Assembly: GCA_044450465.1 (NCBI GenBank)
Contig: JBIOJB010000093.1
Coordinates: 1 to 11,707, forward strand
Reading direction: 5' to 3'
Origin: JBIOJB01 sp044450465
Lineage (GTDB): Bacteria > Chloroflexota > Dormibacteria > Dormibacterales > Dormibacteraceae
DNA length: 11,707 bases
Part shown: piece by piece, positions 6,482 through 11,707 of the stretch
How positions within the stretch are numbered: position 1 is the first letter of the stretch
How the letters are laid out: every line of letters starts with the position of its first letter
The notes under the pieces: generated by a model
The model's input: the letters and a program-made list of their open reading frames with translations, nothing else
Database searches by the model: none
What the model was told of the DNA's origin: nothing
Program-made: the position numbers and the translations under genes

Positions 6482-6537
6482 GGCCTCGATAATAGGCGGG
6501 TCTGATCGCTCATTCGTGAACTCGCGGAGGTTTGGTG
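6482..6537. promoter_or_regulatory. divergent promoter region with overlapping -10 elements
   Basis: This 56-base gap separates the leftward operon from the rightward transporter operon. One A/T island in GC-rich surroundings carries both -10 candidates: GATAAT at 6488-6493 on the plus strand and TATTAT at 6494-6489 on the minus strand. The minus-strand box leaves 7 bases before GTG 6481, which fits a leaderless start. The plus-strand box would start RNA near 6500, giving a leader of about 38 bases. No convincing -35 elements or operator repeats were seen. Because the boxes overlap, the two promoters probably compete. Confidence 0.5.
6526..6530 (+). promoter_or_regulatory. ribosome binding site of the solute-binding protein gene
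   Basis: GGAGG lies 7 bases before ATG 6538. This spacing favours the ATG over the in-frame TTG 6532 and GTG 6535. Confidence 0.75.
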
Positions 6538-7524
6538 ATGAAGAAGGTCCTGGCCATGGCGGCGGCGCTCGTGGTGAGCGCTTGTGGCAGCAGCAGCACT
6601 ACCAGCAGCAGTACGCCCAGCCCGAGCGGACCTACCACCGTGGCAAGCATCGCGGCCGAGGTGCCGGCGAGCATGAAGGCGCTCGCGCCGTTCCAGATCG
6701 CCACTGATGCGACCTACGCGCCGAACGAGTTCATCAACCCCGACAACGGCGCGATCTCCGGATGGGACATCGACCTCGGCGCGAACATCTGCGCTGTCAT
6801 GGGCGTTGTCTGCACGTTCAACAACGTGACCTTCGACGACATCATCGCCCAGCTCAAGGCCAGCACTCCGAGTGAGGTCGCCGGCGGAGACAAGCCGCGG
6901 TACGAGCTCAGCATCTCGAGCTGGACCCCCACCGCGAAGCGAGAAGCGGGCGGCATCGACTTCATCACCTACTACAAAGCCGGCGAGGCCTGGATCGTGA
7001 AGGCAAGCGGCGGCCCGACGATCAGCTCGGCGGCCGACATGTGCGGTAAGACGGTGGCCGTCGAGTCCGGCACCACAGAGGAGAGCGACGCCTGGGGTTA
7101 CATGGGTCAGTCGGTGGGCGGATCGCCGATCTCCGGGGACAAGGACAACTGCACCGCCGCGGGCAAGCCAGACATCAAGGTTTCCAGCTTCACGCTGCAG
7201 ACCGACGCCAACAGCGCCCTCATCTCGGGGCGGGCCGACATCGGCTGGCTCGACCAGCCCGTCGCCGACTACCAGGTCAAGCAGTCCGCCGGCCAGCTGA
7301 AGATCGGCGGCCAGCCGTGCAGCGTGTCGCCGTACGGGATCGCGCTGGTCCAGGGCAGCCCGCTCGAGCAGCCCATCACCGACGCTCTGAAGTACCTGAT
7401 GGACCACGGCTACTACACCAGCACCCTCAACACGTGGGGCGTGGCCGACGGCGCGGTCACGAGCTCAGACGTGGCTCTCAACAACAACAATTCGATCGGC
7501 GCGACCTGCGTGCCGTCGTACTGA
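6538..7524 (+). CDS. amino acid ABC transporter substrate-binding lipoprotein (family 3)
   Basis: This extracytoplasmic receptor delivers a polar amino acid to the permease and ATPase encoded downstream. The 328 residues begin with a lipoprotein signal, MKKVLAMAAALVVSAC, whose lipobox VSAC puts the lipidated cysteine at 16. A Ser/Thr/Pro/Gly linker to about 34 follows, then the two-lobe binding domain from ATDATYAPNEF (about 55-65) through GWDIDLGANIC (75-85) and ISGRADIGWLD (229-239). The family is the bacterial extracellular solute-binding protein family 3; the exact ligand cannot be read from sequence. Six further cysteines (85, 92, 169, 205, 261, 324) could form three disulfides. The ATG at 6538 is supported by GGAGG. 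The permease follows after 19 bases. Confidence 0.95.
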   Translation: MKKVLAMAAALVVSACGSSSTTSSSTPSPSGPTTVASIAAEVPASMKALAPFQIATDATYAPNEFINPDNGAISGWDIDLGANICAVMGVVCTFNNVTFDDIIAQLKASTPSEVAGGDKPRYELSISSWTPTAKREAGGIDFITYYKAGEAWIVKASGGPTISSAADMCGKTVAVESGTTEESDAWGYMGQSVGGSPISGDKDNCTAAGKPDIKVSSFTLQTDANSALISGRADIGWLDQPVADYQVKQSAGQLKIGGQPCSVSPYGIALVQGSPLEQPITDALKYLMDHGYYTSTLNTWGVADGAVTSSDVALNNNNSIGATCVPSY

Positions 7525-7543
7525 GTGACAGCCAAGAATTGAA

Positions 7544-8527
7544 GTGACCGAGATCGCCTCTGGCGCGCCCGTCCAGGACTCGGAGACTGGACGGCGGCCG
7601 GAGGCGATCAAGGCAATACCGGTCCGCCACCCGTGGCGCTGGGTGTCGGCGGCCGTCGTCCTCACCTTCGCCGCCTACGTCATCTACACCCTCGCCACCG
7701 CGCCCCATCTCAGGTGGAGCGTGGTCGGCGACTACATGTTCCAGAGGCTCGTCCGCGAGGGAGCCCTGCTCACGGTCGAGCTGACGCTGATCGCCATGGC
7801 GATCGGCATCTCACTCGGCATCGTCCTCGCGGTGATGCGCATCTCGCCCAACCCGGTCATGTCGTGGTTGAGCTGGTTCTACATCTGGTTCTTCCGAGGC
7901 ACCCCAGTCCTGGTGCAGATCTGGTTCTGGTTCAACCTCGCCATCGTGCTTCCGAGAATCGGCGTCGGCATCCCGGGCACCAATATCGGCTGGTTTGCCA
8001 GCACCAACTATCTGATCCCGCCGATCATGGCCGCGATCCTGGGCCTGGGATTGAACGAGGCCGCGTACATGGCCGAGATCGTCCGGGCAGGGATCATCTC
8101 AGTCGACCTTGGGCAGTCGGAGGCTGCTCAGGCGTTGGGCATGAACCGCCTCCTGGTGATGCGGCGCATCGTGCTGCCACAGGCGATGCGCGTGATCCTG
8201 CCGCCGACTGGCAACGAGACCATCTCGATGCTGAAGACGACCTCTCTCGCCTTTGTCGCGAGCGTGCCTGAGCTCTACGAGCGCGCGAACCAGATCGCGA
8301 GCGCGACCTTTTACGTCATCGAGCTCCTGATCGTCATCAGCATCTGGTATCTGGCGATGACGTCCGTCGCCTCGATCGGTCAGAGCTATCTGGAGCGACG
8401 GTTCGGCCGCGGGGTGAGCGGCTCGACGCCGCGCGGACCATGGGAGAGGCTCACCGGCTCGTTTTTCGGGTCCAGGGCGTCCTCGGGGTCGCCGTCAACG
8501 CAGCCGTCGCCAGGCACGATCGTCTGA
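7544..8527 (+). CDS. amino acid ABC transporter permease (HisM/GlnP type)
   Basis: This inner-membrane channel subunit has 327 residues, longer than the usual 220-250 because of an added N-terminal segment (one extra membrane span near 34-52) and a Ser/Pro-rich C-terminal tail (about 288-327). The core has FRGTP at 117-121, typical of polar amino acid permeases, and the EAA loop with SEAAQALGM at 192-200, which docks on the ATPase, followed by VLPQAMRVILPP. Only one permease gene is present, so a homodimeric channel is likely. The start is GTG 7544, 19 bases after the binding protein; the ribosome site is weak. The stop TGA overlaps the ATPase ATG (TGATG), indicating translational coupling. 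Confidence 0.95.
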   Translation: MTEIASGAPVQDSETGRRPEAIKAIPVRHPWRWVSAAVVLTFAAYVIYTLATAPHLRWSVVGDYMFQRLVREGALLTVELTLIAMAIGISLGIVLAVMRISPNPVMSWLSWFYIWFFRGTPVLVQIWFWFNLAIVLPRIGVGIPGTNIGWFASTNYLIPPIMAAILGLGLNEAAYMAEIVRAGIISVDLGQSEAAQALGMNRLLVMRRIVLPQAMRVILPPTGNETISMLKTTSLAFVASVPELYERANQIASATFYVIELLIVISIWYLAMTSVASIGQSYLERRFGRGVSGSTPRGPWERLTGSFFGSRASSGSPSTQPSPGTIV

Positions 8528-9291
8528 TGGCCGCTCACATGGTCCAGGCAGAGGCCGTCCATAAGAGCTTCGGCCGGCTCGAGGTCCTCCGTGGAATCGA
8601 CCTGTCAGTCGATCCGGGCGAGGTCATGTGCGTGATCGGTCCGTCCGGCTCCGGCAAGAGCACCTTCCTGCGCTGCATCAACCACCTGGAGAAGATCGAC
8701 GCCGGCCGGCTCTCGGTCGACGGCGAGCTGGTCGGCTACCGCGAGAAGAACGGCAAGCTGTACGAGCTGCCCGATCACGAGGTGTGCCGCAAGCGCTCCG
8801 AGATCGGGATGGTGTTCCAGCGCTTCAACCTCTTCCCGCACATGACCGCGCTCGAGAACGTCATCGAGGCTCCGATCCGGGTCAAGAAGGCGAGCCGCGC
8901 GACCGCCGAAGCATTTGCAAAGGGGCTGCTCGAGCGCGTCGGGCTCGCCGACAAGATGGCGAGCTACCCGAACCAGCTGTCCGGCGGACAGCAGCAGCGA
9001 GTGGCGATCGCCCGCGCCTTGGCCATGCACCCGAAGCTCATGCTCTTCGACGAACCGACCTCCGCACTCGACCCGGAGCTCGTCGGGGAGGTGCTGGACG
9101 TGATGCGCAGGCTGGCTGAGGACGGCATGACCATGATCGTGGTCACGCACGAGATGGGCTTTGCGCGCGAGGTCGGCGACAGCCTGGTCTTCATGGACCG
9201 CGGCGTCATCGTCGAGTCGGGCCACCCGCGCGAGATCCTGGCGAACCCGCAGCACGAGCGAACCCGCGCCTTTCTCGCCAGTGTCCTTTAA
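8527..9291 (+). CDS. amino acid ABC transporter ATP-binding protein (GlnQ/HisP type)
   Basis: This cytoplasmic ATPase powers the importer. From ATG 8527 it has 254 residues, the normal family length. All motifs are intact: Walker A GPSGSGKST 38-46, Q-loop VFQRFNLFPHMT with Q98, signature LSGGQQQR 151-158, Walker B LMLFDE 171-176 with the D-loop SALDPE after it, and switch histidine H208 in VVTHEM. The Q-loop and C-terminal HPREILANP pattern are characteristic of the polar amino acid uptake family. The frame is open upstream to 8440, but that longer start adds 29 residues overlapping the permease and unlike the family; the TGATG overlap at 8525-8529 fits much better. A short insertion after RLSVDGELVG (REKNGKLYELPDHE, about 72-85) is seen in some members. 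It is the last gene of the operon. Confidence 0.97.
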   Translation: MAAHMVQAEAVHKSFGRLEVLRGIDLSVDPGEVMCVIGPSGSGKSTFLRCINHLEKIDAGRLSVDGELVGYREKNGKLYELPDHEVCRKRSEIGMVFQRFNLFPHMTALENVIEAPIRVKKASRATAEAFAKGLLERVGLADKMASYPNQLSGGQQQRVAIARALAMHPKLMLFDEPTSALDPELVGEVLDVMRRLAEDGMTMIVVTHEMGFAREVGDSLVFMDRGVIVESGHPREILANPQHERTRAFLASVL

Positions 9292-9299
9292 GCGAAGTT

Positions 9300-9338
9300 A
9301 GAGTCTCAGGGGAGGACGGAGTCCTCACCCGCGACTCT
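9300..9338. terminator. nested hairpin at the convergent junction
   Basis: Arms AGAGTC (9300-9305), GGG (9309-9311) and GAGGAC (9312-9317) pair with GTCCTC (9321-9326), CCC (9328-9330) and GACTCT (9333-9338) around a three-base loop, with small internal bulges. That gives 15 potential base pairs. It begins 9 bases after the ATPase stop and covers the last codons and stop of the DUF2252 gene, so it could serve both directions. No T run flanks it on either side. Confidence 0.6.
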
Positions 9339-10422
9339 CTCGATACTCCTTCCAGTCGGCGCGGAGACGCCTGGCCATCCTGGTGGACGCATCGCGCAGC
9401 CATCCCTGCTTGCGCCGGGTGAGGTCTGACAGGATCGCCTCGGCCGCGCCCCTGGTGCCAAGGTGAATGTTGGCGGCCTCCCAACCCATCGACTTGAGCA
9501 ACCTGCCCTCGTCCCGCAGCTTCGGCAGCGAAGCCAACTCGATCCGGCTGCAATCAGGGCTCAGCCGGCGGAACAGCCACCCGTCGTGGACCTCCACCAT
9601 GGGATCCGGACAGCGAACGGCTCTCGATGCCAGCTCCATGTAGTGGATGCGGCCGCCGGATGAGGTCGGATGCGACCAGTCCCATGCGGAGGGTGCGAGC
9701 GCCTTCATCTCATGAGCGATGAGTGCGCCTTTCCAGTCGGCGAGCGCGACCACGCGTTCGCGGCCGAGGCTCCCGAGGCCCGACCGCCGGCGCACGAACC
9801 TCACGTTTCCGACGCGGCGCGGCATCCGCTTGAGCAGCAGCTTCTGAGGCCTGGAGGGCAGGGGTCCTCGGGCTGTCGAGAGCGCGCTCATTCGCGCCCA
9901 AAAGAGGCTGGGATCCCTAAGCCGACCGGTCGCCAGCTTGCGCAGCCAGCGGTCGTTCTCGGCCAGGACCATGGGTTTTCCAGCGGCGCGCAGCCCGGCT
10001 GAATAGCCGTTGAGGATGGCGGCGCACGCCTCGCGAAGGTTGATCGCAAGATGCCCTTCCGCCGCGGCGAGGCCGGCGCTCGTCGCGAGCCTGACCACGT
10101 CGAAGGTATAAGGAAGAACCGTGGCTTCGTCGAAATCGTTGACGCCCCATACCAACCTGCCCTCGACATCTCGCCACGTGCCGTAGTTCTCAACGTGAAG
10201 ATCTCCCACAGACAGCACGCGCGGCACAGGGGTCAGCTCGGTCAACTCGTCCGACCAGAGCTGCGACCAGCGATAGAACGTCGCGCGTAGGAAGCTGAAC
10301 GGGTCGGCGGCCATGGCGTGATGCTTGAACAGCAAATCGTCTCGGCGCAGCTGGACGTGATCGCCGAGCCAACGCTCGTAGCTGCGGGTTGCCTGGTGAA
10401 TGTTTGTGGCCACTTGCATCAC
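9325..10422 (-). CDS. DUF2252 family protein
   Basis: This is a 365-residue soluble protein of the DUF2252 family, widespread in actinobacteria and proteobacteria and without an established function. Key family signatures are FLRATFYRW (about 44-52), GDLHVENYGTW (73-83; D74, H76, N79) and VNDFDEA (94-100; D96, D98). The H-x-x-N and D-F-D arrangement resembles the catalytic and metal-binding loops of aminoglycoside phosphotransferase-like kinases, so a small-molecule phosphotransferase is possible; that is inference. There is no signal peptide or membrane segment. The GTG at 10422 is followed at once by ATG 10419, and either may be used. On the minus strand a GACAAT box ends 5 bases before the ATG and AGG lies beside it, so a near-leaderless start cannot be excluded. 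It lies 50 bases downstream of the channel gene, possibly co-transcribed. Confidence 0.9.
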   Translation of the reverse strand: MMQVATNIHQATRSYERWLGDHVQLRRDDLLFKHHAMAADPFSFLRATFYRWSQLWSDELTELTPVPRVLSVGDLHVENYGTWRDVEGRLVWGVNDFDEATVLPYTFDVVRLATSAGLAAAEGHLAINLREACAAILNGYSAGLRAAGKPMVLAENDRWLRKLATGRLRDPSLFWARMSALSTARGPLPSRPQKLLLKRMPRRVGNVRFVRRRSGLGSLGRERVVALADWKGALIAHEMKALAPSAWDWSHPTSSGGRIHYMELASRAVRCPDPMVEVHDGWLFRRLSPDCSRIELASLPKLRDEGRLLKSMGWEAANIHLGTRGAAEAILSDLTRRKQGWLRDASTRMARRLRADWKEYRESRG

Positions 10423-10472
10423 CTATTGTCGGCTCAGCGCCCGCGATTCAAGTCGATAGAGACCACTCGCTC

Positions 10473-11585
10473 CTAGTGGAGTGACGCGCCCGGCGCCGAG
10501 CCCTCCCACTTGGTGGTCTCCCAGTTGTCCTTGCGACCTTCAGGCGGCATCCAGGGCGGGAGATCAAGCTGCAGCTTATGACTGAGGGCCACTGCGTATG
10601 GCTCATAGCCCGTCCGAAGGCTGTTCAAGCGCTCCCGGAAGGTGTCGAGGTCTATCTCGACGCCCACGGCGCTGAGCATTGCGTGAATTGCCACGGCATC
10701 TGTGTCCGACAACCTCGAGGCCTCGTCGAACCGAGGCGCGGCGCGCAGCACCTGGCTCAGATCTCCAAGTGCGTGGCGGCCTATCGCATACACACGGCGA
10801 GCCTGCCAGGTCTTGCCGTGAGCCTTCGCCGCCTGCCAGATCGAGGCCACGTCCATCATCGCCGTCAGGGCGGCGAGCCACGACTGGTTCTCGTGCTGCG
10901 ACCGGAAGTAGCTCAGCACCAGGTACGAGAGGTGACTTTCGAGCAACTCGGCCCCCCACTGCTCCCACCTGGCCATGAGCGCGTTCAGCTCATCCACCTC
11001 ATGTGAGACGAGCGTGCGGCGCAGAAGGTCACCCGCGCTCGGCGGCGATCCCGCCCACTCATCGAGCATCGAGATGGCGACTTCGCGGCGGGAGAAGCTC
11101 TGGTAAAGGATGGGCAGGTAGGAGATGACCACGGCCAGGAAGCCGAAGCCCGTCCCGGCTTCGACGACTGTTAGGAGCCGAGCGAGGTCGGTCTTGGGTG
11201 TGAAGTCGCCGATCCCCAGCGTCGTGAACGTGGTGCCACTCACGTAGAGGTGGTCGGGTCCGGACAGGCGGGCGTCAAAGCCGGCGGCCCAGAGCAGGAG
11301 GCCGAATCCGACCACCATGATGCTGCCCCACAGGACGATCAGGAACAGAAGGGAGAGGGGGCCGTAGATGCTCAGAAAGTTCTCGCGCCTGTCCCCGGGC
11401 GCCATCTTTTGACTGATCGCCGACCACGGTGCCCAGGTCAGTCGGTAAAAGATCTTTGACAGGCGCACGCCCGCCACACGGCGGGGCAGGATAACCGTCT
11501 CGAAGGTGTCCCTGAGCACCCCGAAGACCAGTACGAGACCGACCACGGCGGCGAAAACCTGCATGGATGAAACAAACCATGCCAC
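10473..11585 (-). CDS. K+-channel-like protein with variant selectivity filter
   Basis: This is a 370-residue integral membrane protein of the two-TM ion channel family (Ion_trans_2). There is a hydrophobic segment at about 9-30, a second at about 74-103, a pore helix and filter at 112-131, and an inner helix at about 133-162. The filter reads TTLGIGD (121-127) rather than the canonical TVGYGD; Gly124, Gly126 and Asp127 are kept, so cation conduction is likely, but ion preference is uncertain. The remaining 200 or so residues are soluble and helical, with many Trp and His, and show no RCK/TrkA-N nucleotide-binding motif (GxGxxG). This region may be a regulatory domain of unknown ligand. The start is GTG 11585; an in-frame ATG at 11564 would trim seven residues and keep all membrane segments. 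Neither has a clear ribosome site. Confidence 0.88.
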   Translation of the reverse strand: MAWFVSSMQVFAAVVGLVLVFGVLRDTFETVILPRRVAGVRLSKIFYRLTWAPWSAISQKMAPGDRRENFLSIYGPLSLLFLIVLWGSIMVVGFGLLLWAAGFDARLSGPDHLYVSGTTFTTLGIGDFTPKTDLARLLTVVEAGTGFGFLAVVISYLPILYQSFSRREVAISMLDEWAGSPPSAGDLLRRTLVSHEVDELNALMARWEQWGAELLESHLSYLVLSYFRSQHENQSWLAALTAMMDVASIWQAAKAHGKTWQARRVYAIGRHALGDLSQVLRAAPRFDEASRLSDTDAVAIHAMLSAVGVEIDLDTFRERLNSLRTGYEPYAVALSHKLQLDLPPWMPPEGRKDNWETTKWEGSAPGASLH

Positions 11586-11707
11586 GGCCCGCGAAATTCG
11601 CGCTCAGACGGCGAGCTGGCGGGATATGCGTCGAGAAACTGGGCGGCCGGATGGCCGAGTTCACCTCGGCCACGACTTTGTCCCTTCGTCGCCAGGCGCC
11701 GCTGGGA
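11586..11707. other. region upstream of the channel gene, nothing assignable
   Basis: These 122 bases hold no gene I can support. A short palindrome, CGCGAA-A-TTCGCG, at 11590-11602 lies just before the channel start and could be an operator or chance. A plus-strand frame opens at ATG 11626 and runs off the edge. A minus-strand frame entering from the edge stops at 11661-11663. Either might be the end of a neighbouring gene. Confidence 0.3.

Noticed and set aside
6580..6640. Repeated AGC-type triplets at the start of the binding protein gene, considered as a repeat element
   Set aside because: They encode the Ser/Thr-rich linker after the lipid-anchored cysteine, a normal feature of lipoproteins.
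6478..7407. 309-codon minus-strand open frame opposite the binding protein gene
   Set aside because: It covers a clear lipoprotein binding-protein gene, its composition is typical of an antisense frame, and it would run into the divergent promoter.
8440..8526. 29-residue N-terminal extension of the ATPase
   Set aside because: It overlaps the permease gene, is unlike the family, and the TGATG stop/start overlap at 8525-8529 gives the normal length.
8605..9255. 216-codon minus-strand open frame opposite the ATPase gene
   Set aside because: The plus strand has every ABC ATPase motif in order; the antisense frame has none of its own.
10463..10479. CCACT/AGTGG inverted repeat at the end of the channel gene
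   Set aside because: Only five pairs, partly within the stop codon region, with no T run; too weak to call a terminator.
11626..11707. Possible start of a plus-strand gene at the right edge
   Set aside because: Only 27 codons are visible, with no recognisable domain and no convincing ribosome site.

Overview
The window is GC-rich bacterial DNA. It has GTG as well as ATG starts, 1-4 base gene overlaps and several genes without a Shine-Dalgarno site. A lipobox lipoprotein confirms a bacterium. The gene mix (a VKOR-type oxidase, a DUF929 thioredoxin-like protein, a caa3-type CtaG, a large actinobacterial-looking membrane protein, DUF2252) suggests a high-GC Terrabacteria lineage such as Actinomycetota, Chloroflexota or Ca. 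Dormibacterota. No rRNA, tRNA, insertion sequence or CRISPR array was seen.

Layout. Positions 1-176 hold the C-terminus of leuD (+), convergent with ilvD (282-1949, -); both serve branched-chain amino acid synthesis. From 6481 down to 2022 six genes run leftward in a tight operon: a small His-containing membrane protein (5855-6481), an exported cupredoxin-like protein with a CxxC (5453-5815), a roughly 464-residue polytopic membrane protein of unknown function (4062-5456), a membrane-anchored DUF929 thioredoxin-like protein (3235-4062), a VKOR-family quinone-linked thiol oxidase (2829-3227) and a CtaG-type cytochrome oxidase assembly protein (2022-2800). The ctaG reading frame is broken by a single-base shift at a short C run (2251-2254, G run in the coding strand). 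A hairpin lies just after ctaG, before the ilvD promoter region.

A complete polar amino acid ABC importer runs rightward from 6538: lipoprotein binding protein, permease, ATPase. It shares a 56-base divergent promoter region with the leftward operon. The ATPase gene is convergent with a DUF2252 gene (9325-10422, -), and a nested hairpin (9300-9338) sits at the junction. A K+-channel-like gene (10473-11585, -) with a variant selectivity filter and a long soluble C-terminal region lies upstream of DUF2252.

Working interpretation (inference): the leftward operon joins extracytoplasmic disulfide formation (VKOR plus DUF929) with copper or oxidase assembly (CtaG, cupredoxin-like protein, His-containing membrane proteins). 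The adjacent importer's binding protein carries six cysteines beyond its lipid-anchor cysteine, so it could be a client of that disulfide pathway. This operon is the best candidate here for an incompletely described system.
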